Shown here piece after piece: positions 24,191 to 33,916 of a stretch of DNA of 41,578 nucleotides (its first letter is position 1; every line of letters begins with the position of its first letter). The translations under genes were made by a program, and so were the position numbers. Source of the stretch: Alphaproteobacteria bacterium (lineage in GTDB: Bacteria > Pseudomonadota > Alphaproteobacteria > SMXS01); contig JAURPT010000026.1 in the NCBI GenBank assembly GCA_030836535.1, positions 1-41,578 on the forward strand. The letters run 5' to 3'. A model generated the notes under the pieces. That model searched no databases. It saw only the letters and a program-made list of their open reading frames with translations, and was not told the origin of the DNA.

Positions 24191-24586
24191 ATGGCCCGCC
24201 AGCCGGATCCGCGCCCGGAGGCCCTTTCCCTCACCACTGTCGATGGCGGCCCGGCCGCTGGCGACGTACTATGCCGCCTGGATGATATTGCCGACGGCAA
24301 GGCCAAGACGTTTACGTACAAAAAAGGCACCTGGCGGCTGGAGGTCTTCATCCAACGCCGGGGGGATGACTTCTTTGCCTATGAAAACACCTGTCCCCAT
24401 GTTGGCCTGCCGCTGAATCTGGCGCCCAACAAATTCCTGGACCGGGATGGCACGGCCCTGTTCTGTATGAACCACGCCGCCTACTTTCGGATAGAAGACG
24501 GGCTATGCACCGCCGGGCCCTGCCTGGACAAGTGGTTGATCCCCGTTGCCCTGCGGCTGGAAGACGGCAATATCATTGTTGAGTAA
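24191..24586 (+). CDS. Rieske [2Fe-2S] ferredoxin-like protein
   Basis: 131 residues starting five bases after the yciI stop. The two Rieske ligand boxes are complete: C-P-H near residue 66 ([11 protein letters not shown]) and C-M-N-H near residue 93 (FCMNHAAYF), followed by CTAGPC. There is no transmembrane helix, so this is a soluble electron carrier, not a cytochrome bc1 subunit. The first 45 residues show no known domain. A partner oxygenase is not encoded nearby. Confidence 0.85.
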   Translation: MARQPDPRPEALSLTTVDGGPAAGDVLCRLDDIADGKAKTFTYKKGTWRLEVFIQRRGDDFFAYENTCPHVGLPLNLAPNKFLDRDGTALFCMNHAAYFRIEDGLCTAGPCLDKWLIPVALRLEDGNIIVE

Positions 24587-24645
24587 GCCCGGGCAGCTTC
24601 GTATCATCCGGCCAATACCTACACTTCGACTTTCAGGAAGATCCC

Positions 24646-26583
24646 ATGTCTGACGATCAGCTTTTTCCCGTCTCTAACGAATGGTCCAACCGCGCGCTGG
24701 TAAACAGCGATACCTATGAAGAGATGTATGCCAACTCCATCAATGACCCGGAAGGGTTCTGGGGCGAGCATGGCAAGCGGATCGACTGGATCAAACCCTA
24801 CAACATGGTCAAGAATGTCTCCTATGAAGGCGATGTCTCCATCAAGTGGTACGAAGATGGCACTCTGAACGCCTGCTACAACTGCGTCGACCGGCATGTG
24901 CCCACCCGTGGCGACCAGACAGCCATTATTTTCGAAGGCGACGACCCGGCCGATTCTGCCCACATTACCTATGCCGAGTTGCTCGAGCATGTCTCGCGCT
25001 TTGCCAATGTGCTGAAGGAACGCGGCGTCCAAAAAGGTGACCGCGTCACCATCTATATGCCGATGATCCCCGAGGCCACCTACGCGATGCTGGCCTGTGC
25101 CCGCATTGGAGCCATTCATTCGGTGGTCTTTGGTGGCTTTTCGCCAGAAGCATTAGCGGGCCGCATTCTCGACTGTGAAAGCACGTGCATTATCACCACA
25201 GATGAAGGCGTGCGTGGGGGCCGGGCTATCCCGCTAAAGGCTAATACCGACGCTGCACTGGAAAGCTGCCCCGACGTCGACACGGTTATCGTCGTTACCC
25301 GCACCGGCGCCGATGTTGCCATGGCAGAGGGCCGTGACGTTGTGTATGAAGACGCCGCCGCCAATGTTTCGGCCGACTGCCCGGTCGAGGAAATGAACGC
25401 GGAAGACCCGCTCTTCATCCTTTACACCTCTGGGTCTACCGGCAAGCCAAAGGGCGTGCTGCACACCACCGGCGGCTATATGGTCTATGCGTCGATGACG
25501 CATCAATATGTCTTCGACTATCACGATGGCGACATCTACTGGTGCACCGCCGATGTGGGTTGGGTCACCGGCCATTCCTATATCGTTTATGGCCCACTCG
25601 CGAATGGCGCGACCACGCTTGTGTTTGAAGGCCTGCCAACCTACCCCGATGCATCGCGCCTGTGGCAGGTGGTCGACAAACACCAGGTCAACATCTTCTA
25701 CACCGCGCCCACCGCCCTGCGCGCCCTGATGCGCGAAGGCGAAGAGCCGGTAAAGAAAACATCGCGCGCAAGCCTGCGCCTGTTGGGCTCGGTGGGTGAG
25801 CCCATCAACCCGGAAGCCTGGCTGTGGTACCACCGCGTGGTGGGCGACAGCCGCTGCCCCATTGTCGACACCTGGTGGCAGACGGAAACCGGCGGCATCC
25901 TGATTACCCCCCTGCCCGGTGCGATTGCCCAGAAGCCCGGCTCCGCCACCAAGCCCTTCTTTGGTATCAAGCCCGCCCTGGTTGATGCCGAGGGCGCATT
26001 GCTGGAGGGCGCAACCTCAGGCAACCTGATTTTGACCGACAGCTGGCCCGGGCAGATGCGCACGGTCTATGGTGACCACCAGCGCTTTATCGATACTTAT
26101 TTTGCCACCTATAAAGGCAATTATTTCACCGGCGATGGCTGCCGCCGCGACGAAGACGGCTATTACTGGATTACCGGCCGGGTGGATGATGTCATCAACG
26201 TGTCCGGCCACCGCATGGGCACCGCCGAGGTGGAAAGCGCGCTCGTCGCCCATGACCTTGTGGCCGAAAGCGCCGTTGTTGGTTATCCGCACGACATCAA
26301 GGGCCAGGGCATCTACACCTATGTGACCCTGAATGTAGGCGTGGAAGCCACGGACGAGTTACGCGCCGAGCTGGTAAAGTGGGTGCGCAAGGAAATTGGC
26401 CCCATCGCCACGCCAGACCTGTTGCAATGGGCACCGGGCCTGCCAAAGACCCGGTCTGGCAAGATTATGCGGCGCATATTGCGCAAGATCGCCGAAGATG
26501 ACTTCTCAAACCTGGGCGATACCTCGACCCTCGCCGACCCCACCGTGGTCGATGATTTGATCGAGAACAGGATGAACCGCTAA
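24646..26583 (+). CDS. acs: acetyl-CoA synthetase (AMP-forming)
   Basis: 645 residues, the standard Acs length. Motifs: [19 protein letters not shown] (phosphate-binding loop), [31 protein letters not shown] and, at the end, [11 protein letters not shown] with the acetylatable Lys. [12 protein letters not shown] and the Trp in WWQTE fit a small acyl pocket, hence acetate. It activates acetate to acetyl-CoA through acetyl-AMP. CAGGAAGATCCC precedes the ATG. The related prpE in the same window shares about the same fold and length but is a distinct subfamily. Confidence 0.95.
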   Translation: MSDDQLFPVSNEWSNRALVNSDTYEEMYANSINDPEGFWGEHGKRIDWIKPYNMVKNVSYEGDVSIKWYEDGTLNACYNCVDRHVPTRGDQTAIIFEGDDPADSAHITYAELLEHVSRFANVLKERGVQKGDRVTIYMPMIPEATYAMLACARIGAIHSVVFGGFSPEALAGRILDCESTCIITTDEGVRGGRAIPLKANTDAALESCPDVDTVIVVTRTGADVAMAEGRDVVYEDAAANVSADCPVEEMNAEDPLFILYTSGSTGKPKGVLHTTGGYMVYASMTHQYVFDYHDGDIYWCTADVGWVTGHSYIVYGPLANGATTLVFEGLPTYPDASRLWQVVDKHQVNIFYTAPTALRALMREGEEPVKKTSRASLRLLGSVGEPINPEAWLWYHRVVGDSRCPIVDTWWQTETGGILITPLPGAIAQKPGSATKPFFGIKPALVDAEGALLEGATSGNLILTDSWPGQMRTVYGDHQRFIDTYFATYKGNYFTGDGCRRDEDGYYWITGRVDDVINVSGHRMGTAEVESALVAHDLVAESAVVGYPHDIKGQGIYTYVTLNVGVEATDELRAELVKWVRKEIGPIATPDLLQWAPGLPKTRSGKIMRRILRKIAEDDFSNLGDTSTLADPTVVDDLIENRMNR

Positions 26584-26595
26584 GAGTGCGCCGGT

Positions 26596-26982
26596 TCAGA
26601 AAACCATCTGCACCAAGGGGATAATCGCCCCGACGGTGGCGACGGCCAGCGGGGCCAGGGTCAACAACACGCCCGGCGTACGTTTCGTGGGATCTTTCTG
26701 ATAGGTGCTCATATACATGAGGCGGCCGATGAGCCACACCAGCGCCAGCGCACCGCCAACCGTATCGCCGAAATAGCCGACGGAGAGCCACAGCATCGGC
26801 AGGAACAAGATGAGCTGCTCGATGGTGTTGTAGTGAATGCGAAAGGCTTTTTCGAATTCCGGGTCACCCGAGGTGGCCGGGGCCAGTACCTTGCCGCGCA
26901 TGCGGCCCACACGAATGCTGAAATAAAACGTCAACAGCACCATCAAAATGGTGCCCAGGCTGGTAAGTGGCAAGGCTGTCAT
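26596..26982 (-). CDS. MAPEG family membrane protein
   Basis: 128 residues with four hydrophobic helices. RIHYNTIEQLILFLPMLW carries the Asn/Glu pattern of the MAPEG family (membrane-associated proteins in eicosanoid and glutathione metabolism), and VWLIGRLMYMSTYQKDPTKRTPG is the following loop and helix. Bacterial members are probably glutathione-dependent membrane enzymes but mostly unassigned. Convergent with acs, with 12 bases between stop codons. Confidence 0.85.
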   Translation of the reverse strand: MTALPLTSLGTILMVLLTFYFSIRVGRMRGKVLAPATSGDPEFEKAFRIHYNTIEQLILFLPMLWLSVGYFGDTVGGALALVWLIGRLMYMSTYQKDPTKRTPGVLLTLAPLAVATVGAIIPLVQMVF

Positions 26983-27053
26983 GTTTACTCCCCCTTCATG
27001 ACTGAATTGAAAGAGCAGCCTAACCTGAAAGACAAGGATTCGGGAAGCGCGCG

Positions 27054-27230
27054 CTAAAAGTCGCTGATGATGCCGTTCTTTTCCCAGTCGCCAAAGCGAG
27101 TGGCTTCCGGGCCTTCACGCCCGCCAACTTCTTTGGCCCGCTTGCGCGCCTGTTCTTCTTCCCGCGCGCGGCGCTCTTTGGCTTCGCGCAGGGCGTTTTC
27201 GGCATTCTGTTTCTGCTTGTCCGTCGACAT
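27054..27230 (-). CDS. DUF1674 / SdhAF4-type succinate dehydrogenase assembly factor
   Basis: A 58-codon gene: ATG at 27230, TAG at 27054. Residues 1-35 are highly charged and helical (KQKQNAENALREAKERRARE). The end GREGPEATRFGDWEKNGIISDF is the family hallmark (GPE-P/A-TR-x-GDWE-x-x-G-x-x-SDF) shared with mitochondrial Sdh8/SDHAF4, which guards flavinated SdhA before complex II assembly. It is divergent from rsmB, its habitual neighbour in Alphaproteobacteria. The C-terminal signature makes the assignment firm despite the small size. Confidence 0.9.
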   Translation of the reverse strand: MSTDKQKQNAENALREAKERRAREEEQARKRAKEVGGREGPEATRFGDWEKNGIISDF

Positions 27231-27293
27231 GGTGATCTTTCAAAAACAATCTGGCGCCTTGATAAACCAGTCAGCAGGGTTTAGGCAATCGCC

Positions 27294-28583
27294 ATGGATA
27301 AAGCCCGCGAAGCAGCACTGGCCACCCTTGGCCGTATTCTCGACAAAAACCAGGACCTCGACCGGGTGCTGGCCGCCCTGCCAGACGACATGCACCCGCG
27401 CGACCGCGCCTTTGTGCGCCAACTTGTCGCCACCTGCCTGCGCCAGTTGGGCCGTATCGATGACCTGATTGACACCAGCCTGCGCAAACCCCTGCCGCCG
27501 AGGATGACCGTGGTACGGCACATCTTGCGGCTGGGCATCACCCAATTACTGTTTATGGACGTGCCCAACCACGCCGCCATTAACACCTCGGTCGACCTGC
27601 TTGGCCGCCAAAAAGACAAGCGCACCGCCGGCTTCAAGGGATTGGTAAATGCCGTCCTGCGCCGCATGACCCGCCAGGGCAAAAGCCTGTTGCATAAACA
27701 AGACGCTACCCAGAACCTACCCGACTGGCTGTTCGAGCCATGGGAAAGCGCCTATGGCGGCGAAGCTGTTTCCGACATTGTAACCACCCAGAGCATCGAG
27801 CCGCCGCTCGATCTGTCCCTCAAACCGGGTGAAGACGCCGAGCATTGGGCCAAAGAACTCGACGCAGACATTTTGCCTACCGGCAGCCTGCGCCGCAAAA
27901 GCGGGGGGCGCATTGAAGACCTGCCCGGCTATGGTGATGGCCTCTGGTGGGTGCAGGACACCGCGGCCAGCCTGCCCGCCACATTGCTAGGAAATGTAAA
28001 AGGCCAACATGTTATCGACATGTGCGCCGCCCCCGGCGGCAAATCCATGCAATTGGCCGCAGCCGGTGCACAGGTCACCGCGGTGGATCGCTCTGCAAAT
28101 CGACTGACCCGCCTGAAGGAAAATATGACCCGCTTAGGGCTTGAGGCACAGATCATCACGGCTGATGGGGTAGAATGGACTCCGGATGCACCAGTTGATG
28201 CCGTCTTGCTGGACGCGCCCTGTTCGACCACCGGCACATTGCGACGGCACCCTGATGTCGCCTGGCTGAAAGGGCAGGAAGATGTCGACAAGCTGGTGCC
28301 GTTGCAGGCCAAGCTACTGGCGCATTGTGCCAGCTATGTGCGCCCAGGCGGCCTGATGGTCTATTGCGTGTGTTCCCTGCAACCTGAAGAAGGCGCCGCA
28401 CAGATCGAGGCGTTTCTGGCTGACAACCCGGATTGGCAACGCCAGCAAATCACCCCATCAGACGCGCATATTTTGCCCGAGATGATCACCCCGGAAGGCG
28501 ACCTGCGGACCCTGCCATCCATGCTTGCAGACGCGGGCGGCATGGACGGATTTTTCGCCGCAGGGCTGATCAAATCCACCTAG
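27294..28583 (+). CDS. rsmB: 16S rRNA (cytosine(967)-C5)-methyltransferase RsmB
   Basis: 429 residues. A NusB-like RNA-binding domain fills residues 1-140 (LDRVLAALPDDMHPRDRAFVRQLV ... VPNHAAINTSVDLL). The SAM-dependent domain follows: VIDMCAAPGGKSMQLA, VTAVDRSANRL, DAPCSTTGTLRRHPDV with one active-site Cys, and VYCVCSLQPEEG with the nucleophilic Cys. It methylates C967 of 16S rRNA. First of a run rsmB-rpe-heparinase-purH, all on the same strand with short gaps. Confidence 0.95.
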   Translation: MDKAREAALATLGRILDKNQDLDRVLAALPDDMHPRDRAFVRQLVATCLRQLGRIDDLIDTSLRKPLPPRMTVVRHILRLGITQLLFMDVPNHAAINTSVDLLGRQKDKRTAGFKGLVNAVLRRMTRQGKSLLHKQDATQNLPDWLFEPWESAYGGEAVSDIVTTQSIEPPLDLSLKPGEDAEHWAKELDADILPTGSLRRKSGGRIEDLPGYGDGLWWVQDTAASLPATLLGNVKGQHVIDMCAAPGGKSMQLAAAGAQVTAVDRSANRLTRLKENMTRLGLEAQIITADGVEWTPDAPVDAVLLDAPCSTTGTLRRHPDVAWLKGQEDVDKLVPLQAKLLAHCASYVRPGGLMVYCVCSLQPEEGAAQIEAFLADNPDWQRQQITPSDAHILPEMITPEGDLRTLPSMLADAGGMDGFFAAGLIKST

Positions 28584-28631
28584 GGCATTTGTTCCCTTGC
28601 AGGGGCGCTGGCAAGTTGGTACAGACGCTCT

Positions 28632-29300
28632 ATGCATCAGTCTGTCCGTATATCTCCGTCTATCCTTTCAGCAGATTTTTCCAAGCTGGGCGAGGAAGTG
28701 CGCGCCATTGACGCCGCCGGCGCCGACTATATCCACATCGACGTGATGGATGGCCACTTTGTGCCCAACCTGACGATAGGCCCAGGCGTGGTTAAAGCCC
28801 TGCGGCCCCATTCCGACAAGCCATTCGATGTGCATTTGATGATCTCGCCCATTGACCTGTTCATTGAAGACTTCGTCAATGCAGGAGCTGACATCATCAC
28901 CGTGCACCCCGAGGCCGGCCCGCATCTGCACCGGACAATCCAGAATATCAAAAGCCATGGCGTTAAAGCCGGCGTATCGCTGAACCCGGCCACACCGGTC
29001 GAGGTCGTCCGCCACGTGCTTGAAGAGCTGGATTTGGTGCTGGTGATGAGCGTGAATCCCGGTTTTGGCGGGCAGAAATTCATCCACAGCCAGCTGGAGA
29101 AAATCCGCAACCTGCGCGAGATGATCGACGCCACCGGCAAAACCATCGACCTGGAAGTGGACGGCGGCATCGACCAGAACACCGCACCATTGGCCCTTGA
29201 AGCAGGCGCAGATGTTTTGGTGGCTGGAACCGCCAGCTTTGTAGGCGGGCCCGACCAGTACCGGCAGAACATTGCCGGGCTGCGCGGTACATCAGTATAG
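28632..29300 (+). CDS. rpe: ribulose-phosphate 3-epimerase
   Basis: 222 residues, a full TIM barrel: [52 protein letters not shown] and DLEVDGGI supply the metal-binding His/Asp set and phosphate-binding turns. It interconverts ribulose 5-phosphate and xylulose 5-phosphate in the pentose phosphate pathway. The ribosome site before the ATG at 28632 is weak. Located 48 bases after rsmB and 12 bases before the heparinase-like gene. Confidence 0.95.
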   Translation: MHQSVRISPSILSADFSKLGEEVRAIDAAGADYIHIDVMDGHFVPNLTIGPGVVKALRPHSDKPFDVHLMISPIDLFIEDFVNAGADIITVHPEAGPHLHRTIQNIKSHGVKAGVSLNPATPVEVVRHVLEELDLVLVMSVNPGFGGQKFIHSQLEKIRNLREMIDATGKTIDLEVDGGIDQNTAPLALEAGADVLVAGTASFVGGPDQYRQNIAGLRGTSV

Positions 29301-29312
29301 GCGGCTTGCGTC

Positions 29313-30998
29313 ATGGCAGGCCGCGCACACAGCCCCGCCTGGATTGACCCTGCGCGCAGCCGCGCCCGCACTTTCCGCCAAAAACTGGACGACACCTTTT
29401 ACGCCACAAGCCTGTACCAGCGCATCCTGCGTGGCTACCACCCGGTGCAGATTGACTATGTACCGCGTGAGCTGTGGCCCGGTAACCCGGATACCGCCAA
29501 TGCGCTCTTCCAGGGCCAGTTTGAATTTGCAGGCCAATTGGTTTCTGCCCCCAATGGCAACCCTTTGCGGCTGGCCGCCCCAAGCCAGGCCTGGCTGGAT
29601 GAACTGAACAGTTTTGGCTGGCTACGTCATTTCCGCGCCATGGGGCTGGATGCCGCCACACGACATGTGGAAGCGATGGTCAAATCGTGGTTGGAAGATT
29701 TCGACCACTGGCACCCTAGCGCCTGGCGGCCAGATATTCTGGCCCGACGGCTGATTGCCTGGTTAACACACGCGCCCATGGCTATCAGCACCCGCGACCT
29801 CGTGTATCACAGTGCGGTTATGAACAGCATGGCGCGCCAGGCACGCCATTTAGCCCGTTCCATCGACCGCACAGAAGATGGGCTGCCACGCCTGGTGGCC
29901 GCTGTTGGGCTGGTCTATAGCGGTTTCTGCCTGCCGCAAGGGGAACTTCGGCTGCGCAAAGGCCTGGCGGCCCTGAACAGGGAAGTCGACCGGCAGGTGC
30001 TCGCCGATGGCGGGTTGGTCACCCGCAGCCCGCAGGACCAATACGAAGCGTTACGCCTGTTGGTTGGGCTGAACACCGCCTTGCGCGAAGCCAATGAGAC
30101 TATTCCGGCCAAACTGCAGCAAGCCATCGACCAACTGGCCCCCATGCTGCGGTTCTTCCGAATGGGGGACGGCGGGCTCGCCCTGTTCAACAATAGTTAT
30201 GAAGAAGATGCCGACACGCTCGATACCTTGCTGGATATCGCTAATGCGCCGGGCCAGCCGGTGAGTGGCGCCGTCTATAGCGGCTTCCAACGTGTGGTTG
30301 CAGGGCCCATGACCCTGCTATTGGACGCCGGCGCCCCACCACCGGCAGAACAGAGTATCCACGCTCATGCAGGACTTGCGAGTTTTGAGTTAAGCCTGGG
30401 CGACCAGCGGATGATCACCAATTGCGGCGCCAGCGAAATGCTGGGCGGCGGGGGTTGGCAGCACGTGTCGCGCACAACGGCTGCCCATTCAACCCTGGTG
30501 CTGGACAATCGAAACTCCTGCAGCATTCTGGAAAACCAGCGCATTGGCCGCAGGCCCTCACAGGTCAAGGTTACCCGCGATGAAGCGCGCGATACGATCA
30601 GCCTTGAAGTGTTCCACAACGGCTATGCTGAGTTGATGGGCCTGGGCCACCGCCGCAAATTGCGCCTGCGCCGCGACGGTACAGAACTTGCTGGCATCGA
30701 CACGCTGGAGAAAGTCGCCAAAGTCCGCAAAGGCTCGGCCACCATCTACGATATTCGTTTTCACCTGCACCCGTCTGTACAAACCCAAATGAGTGTTGAC
30801 GGCGGCGCCGTGAGCCTGCATTTACCCGACGGAAGCCAGTGGCAACTGGAATGTATGAACGGACTGATGATAGAAGAGAGCGTCTATCTTGGAGAGCGGG
30901 GCAACCCGCAGCGGTGCAAGCAGATCATCATCAATGGCACCGTCTCTGAAAACCCGACAACCATCCGCTGGCTGCTGTCACGCCTGCCCAATAGCTGA
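29313..30998 (+). CDS. heparinase II/III family protein
   Basis: 561 residues without signal peptide. The N-terminal half is an (alpha/alpha) toroid-like helical domain (LIAWLTHAPMAIST, MARQARHLARSIDRTEDG). The C-terminal half holds the heparinase II/III beta-sandwich signatures HAHAGLASFELSLGDQRMI, NCGASEMLGG and SRTTAAHSTLVLDNRNS. Characterised members are polysaccharide lyases, but this cytoplasmic version, placed between rpe or rsmB and purH in many Alphaproteobacteria, has no known substrate. The next gene starts 15 bases after the stop. Confidence 0.85.
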   Translation: MAGRAHSPAWIDPARSRARTFRQKLDDTFYATSLYQRILRGYHPVQIDYVPRELWPGNPDTANALFQGQFEFAGQLVSAPNGNPLRLAAPSQAWLDELNSFGWLRHFRAMGLDAATRHVEAMVKSWLEDFDHWHPSAWRPDILARRLIAWLTHAPMAISTRDLVYHSAVMNSMARQARHLARSIDRTEDGLPRLVAAVGLVYSGFCLPQGELRLRKGLAALNREVDRQVLADGGLVTRSPQDQYEALRLLVGLNTALREANETIPAKLQQAIDQLAPMLRFFRMGDGGLALFNNSYEEDADTLDTLLDIANAPGQPVSGAVYSGFQRVVAGPMTLLLDAGAPPPAEQSIHAHAGLASFELSLGDQRMITNCGASEMLGGGGWQHVSRTTAAHSTLVLDNRNSCSILENQRIGRRPSQVKVTRDEARDTISLEVFHNGYAELMGLGHRRKLRLRRDGTELAGIDTLEKVAKVRKGSATIYDIRFHLHPSVQTQMSVDGGAVSLHLPDGSQWQLECMNGLMIEESVYLGERGNPQRCKQIIINGTVSENPTTIRWLLSRLPNS

Positions 30999-31013
30999 AC
31001 CCAGAGAGGTCTT

Positions 31014-32594
31014 ATGAGTTCCACCCCCATCAAACGCGCATTGCTTTCTGTTTCCGACAAGTCCGGCCTGGTTGAATTTGGCCAGTTCCTTGCCGATAAC
31101 GGCGTTGAAATCCTCTCTACGGGCGGGTCTGCCAAAATGCTGGCCGATGCGGGCATCGCTGTTACCGAAGTGGCGGACTATACCGGCTTCCCTGAAATGA
31201 TGGACGGTCGCGTCAAGACACTACACCCCAAGGTCCATGGCGGCCTGCTGGGGCTGCGCGACAAGCACGCCGATGCCATGACCGAGCATAACATTGGTGC
31301 CATCGACCTGTTGGTCGTGAACCTCTATCCGTTTGAAGAAACCGTCGAAAGCGGCGCCGACTTTGCCACCTGCATCGAGAATATCGACATTGGTGGCCCG
31401 GCCATGATCCGCTCTGCTGCCAAGAACCACGGCTTTGTGACCGTGATTGTTGAGGCTGAAGACTATGAGTCGGTAAAACAGGCCATGAGCGAGAATGACG
31501 GCGCGACCACACCGGAACTACGCCGGAAGCTGGCCGCTAAAGCCTATGCCCGCACCGGTTCTTATGATTCGGCCATTTCCAGCTGGTTCGCCGACCAACT
31601 TGGCGAAACCTTCCCGGACCGCCTCAACGTTTCCGCCCAGCGGCAGGAAACCCTGCGCTACGGTGAAAACCCGCATCAGGAAGCCGCTTTCTACACCACC
31701 CGCAACCCGCGCCCGGGTATTGCCACAGCCACCCAGGTACAGGGCAAGGCGCTCAGCTACAATAATCTGAACGACACAGACGCAGCCTATGAACTGGTTG
31801 CCGAGTTTGACCCGGCAGATGCCGCAGCTGTTGCCATCATCAAGCACGCCAACCCATGTGGTGTGGCCACCGGCACCGATCTGGTTGATGCCTATGAAAA
31901 GGCGCTGATGTGCGACCCGGTAAGCGCTTTTGGTGGCATCATTGCCCTGAACCAGACGCTGGACGCAGCCACCGCAGAAGAGATCAGCAACATCTTCACC
32001 GAAGTGATCATCGCACCCGATGCCGATGCGGGGGCCCAGGAAATCCTGGCCGCCAAGAAAAACCTGCGCCTGCTGCTGACCGGCAGCCTTCCTGCCCCGC
32101 ATGACCCGGGCATGACCATGAAGTCGGTCGCCGGTGGGTACCTGCTACAGAGCCGCGACAATGGCCGCATCACCGAAGCCGACCTGAAGGTCGTGACCAA
32201 ACGCGCCCCCAGCGCCCAGGAAATGCAAGATCTTCTATTCGCCTTCACCGTTTGCAAGCATGTGAAGTCGAACACCATTGTTTACGCCAAGGATGGCGCA
32301 ACCATGGGCGTTGGCGCCGGGCAGATGAGCCGGTTGGACTCCGCGAAGATTGCCTATTCCAAGGCTGTTGAAGCAGCAGAGGCCGCAGGCCTGGAGGGTA
32401 GCTTGACCACCGGATCTGTCGCCGCCAGTGATGCCTTCTTCCCCTTTGCCGATGCACTTGAAATTATTGCCGAAGCTGGTGCCACAGCGGTCATCCAGCC
32501 TGGTGGGTCCATCCGAGATGAGGAAGTCATTGCCGCCGCCGACGAAGCCGGCCTGGCTATGGTCCTGACCGGCATGCGGCATTTCCGGCACTAG
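31014..32594 (+). CDS. purH: bifunctional AICAR transformylase / IMP cyclohydrolase
   Basis: 526 residues. The N-terminal MGS-like cyclohydrolase domain runs [43 protein letters not shown]. The C-terminal transformylase has [24 protein letters not shown] and the end [14 protein letters not shown] ... [11 protein letters not shown]. It performs the last two steps of de novo IMP synthesis. AGAGAGGTCTT precedes the ATG. Complete and canonical; its terminator is probably the first hairpin of the repeat element just downstream. Confidence 0.97.
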   Translation: MSSTPIKRALLSVSDKSGLVEFGQFLADNGVEILSTGGSAKMLADAGIAVTEVADYTGFPEMMDGRVKTLHPKVHGGLLGLRDKHADAMTEHNIGAIDLLVVNLYPFEETVESGADFATCIENIDIGGPAMIRSAAKNHGFVTVIVEAEDYESVKQAMSENDGATTPELRRKLAAKAYARTGSYDSAISSWFADQLGETFPDRLNVSAQRQETLRYGENPHQEAAFYTTRNPRPGIATATQVQGKALSYNNLNDTDAAYELVAEFDPADAAAVAIIKHANPCGVATGTDLVDAYEKALMCDPVSAFGGIIALNQTLDAATAEEISNIFTEVIIAPDADAGAQEILAAKKNLRLLLTGSLPAPHDPGMTMKSVAGGYLLQSRDNGRITEADLKVVTKRAPSAQEMQDLLFAFTVCKHVKSNTIVYAKDGATMGVGAGQMSRLDSAKIAYSKAVEAAEAAGLEGSLTTGSVAASDAFFPFADALEIIAEAGATAVIQPGGSIRDEEVIAAADEAGLAMVLTGMRHFRH

Positions 32595-32597
32595 TAT

Positions 32598-32751
32598 TGG
32601 CCTCACGCTGATTTGCTAACACAAATGCTCCGGCAGGGCGGCAAACGATTGCCGGAGCGCAGTCGCGCTCTTCTCGCAAGTGGCCTCAAGGGCTATTCAC
32701 TTGCTCGTGGCTGGCCTCACGCTGATTTGCAACAGCGAGCGCATCGCAGGG
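32598..32751. repeat. REP/BIME-like intergenic element: direct repeats flanking two hairpins
   Basis: The 19-base sequence TGGCCTCACGCTGATTTGC occurs at 32598-32616 and again at 32712-32730, with weaker similarity extending about 20 bases further (AACA...CAGGG). TGGCCTCA appears a third time at 32681-32688. Between the copies are two hairpins: GCTCCGGCA/TGCCGGAGC (32627-32658) and GCAAGTG/CACTTGC (32676-32704). It fills the whole gap between the convergent purH and sulfotransferase genes. The first hairpin may also stop purH transcription, although no T tract follows. Confidence 0.65.
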
Positions 32752-32755
32752 GCAC

Positions 32756-33808
32756 CTATATATCGTAGCCCAACAGCTCTAACCCTTCGGCACAGGCAGC
32801 GTTCAGCGCTGCCTGTTCTGTTTCGGGTAGCTGTTTCCAGGCAGGCTCGCGGTAACGCGGCAGGGCACTGGCTTCTGCCATCCAGGCATCATCTTCCAGC
32901 CCCGGCCCCATGAAACTGATCAGCCGGGAAAGTTCTGACTGTGGGTTTACCACCAGGTCCTCGTAGCGCAGCGACATCAAGCGCTCTTCAGGAATGTCTG
33001 CCAGATTCTGCAGGCCGATCTTGACCATGTCGGACCAGAAGGCGCCCGTTTCCTGCGGCGGCAGAGGCGTATTCAGCTTCTTCTCCAGCCCCATCAACTT
33101 GACAGCGGCCCACTCGAACATGGGGACAATCGGTGTTTCAGCCAAAAGGAAAGGTCGCTTAAGGGGATTAATGCCGACACGTTTGGCCGTCTTCCACGCA
33201 TGGGCATAGAGACGCGTGGGCGAATGGTTGACCGTCGACATGGCCACGTCCCGCCCGTCCCTATAGACATGCACAAAGCGCGCGTCTGGGTAAATGTCCT
33301 TCAACACCGGCAAAAATGTCAGGGACGCACCAGAGCGCTCAACCCACATCTTCTTGTTCAGTCGTACCCGCAGCCAGTTGAACAAAAAGGCAAACTGTTC
33401 CCCCACCGGCGCCTTCGGGCGGGCGCGCAAAATGGGTTCCAGTTCAAAAAACAGGGCGTCATGGTCATCCGTCAGGTGCGGCAGGGTGACAAACAGCAAG
33501 GGGGGTAGATTATCGCGGTTAAACGCCGAATTCTCATTGTAGGGATAGAGAAATTCATCAACCAACGCCTCGGGATTAAACACCAGTTTTTCACCCGCAT
33601 GGGCCACCGTCAGCAGCTTCCATAGCTCTTCGCCATCCAGCGCTTTCTTCACAAAGGCGCGGGAGGCAAGCGACATGAAGAACTCGGAAATACTGAGAAT
33701 GTCCGGGTGCATCCGCATCAGCCTGGAGGCAAGCGTCGACCCGCACCGACCGGTACTGACAATGAAGGTGGGCGGATAGCCGCTTTCAGATGCAGAATTC
33801 GCTGACAT
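32756..33808 (-). CDS. PAPS-dependent sulfotransferase family protein
   Basis: 350 residues from the ATG at 33808 (MSANSASESG); the frame is open to a GTG at 33850 and neither start has a good ribosome site. FIVSTGRCGSTLASRLM is the 5'-phosphosulfate loop and FVHVYRDGRDVAMSTVNHSP the 3'-phosphate-binding motif. The middle and C-terminal parts fit Sulfotransfer_3-type enzymes (LMSLRYEDLVVNPQSELSRLISFMG). It should move sulfate from PAPS to an unidentified hydroxyl or amine. No PAPS synthesis genes or obvious acceptor pathway lie in the window. Confidence 0.82.
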   Translation of the reverse strand: MSANSASESGYPPTFIVSTGRCGSTLASRLMRMHPDILSISEFFMSLASRAFVKKALDGEELWKLLTVAHAGEKLVFNPEALVDEFLYPYNENSAFNRDNLPPLLFVTLPHLTDDHDALFFELEPILRARPKAPVGEQFAFLFNWLRVRLNKKMWVERSGASLTFLPVLKDIYPDARFVHVYRDGRDVAMSTVNHSPTRLYAHAWKTAKRVGINPLKRPFLLAETPIVPMFEWAAVKLMGLEKKLNTPLPPQETGAFWSDMVKIGLQNLADIPEERLMSLRYEDLVVNPQSELSRLISFMGPGLEDDAWMAEASALPRYREPAWKQLPETEQAALNAACAEGLELLGYDI

Positions 33809-33916
33809 GGGAAGGAGATTAGCGATCACGCCAACAAGGGCAATACCCACCTAATCAGATAGTCGACAAAAAGACTTGATGCCCCCACATTATGGGTAAC
33901 AACACTGGAGACCGGA

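Noticed and set aside
31518-32102. 194-codon minus-strand frame inside purH
   Set aside because: Shadow of purH; Gly/Cys/Val-rich translation typical of antisense frames.
32598-32730. Direct repeat as phage or island attachment sites
   Set aside because: Only about 95 bases lie between the copies, with no integrase or cargo.
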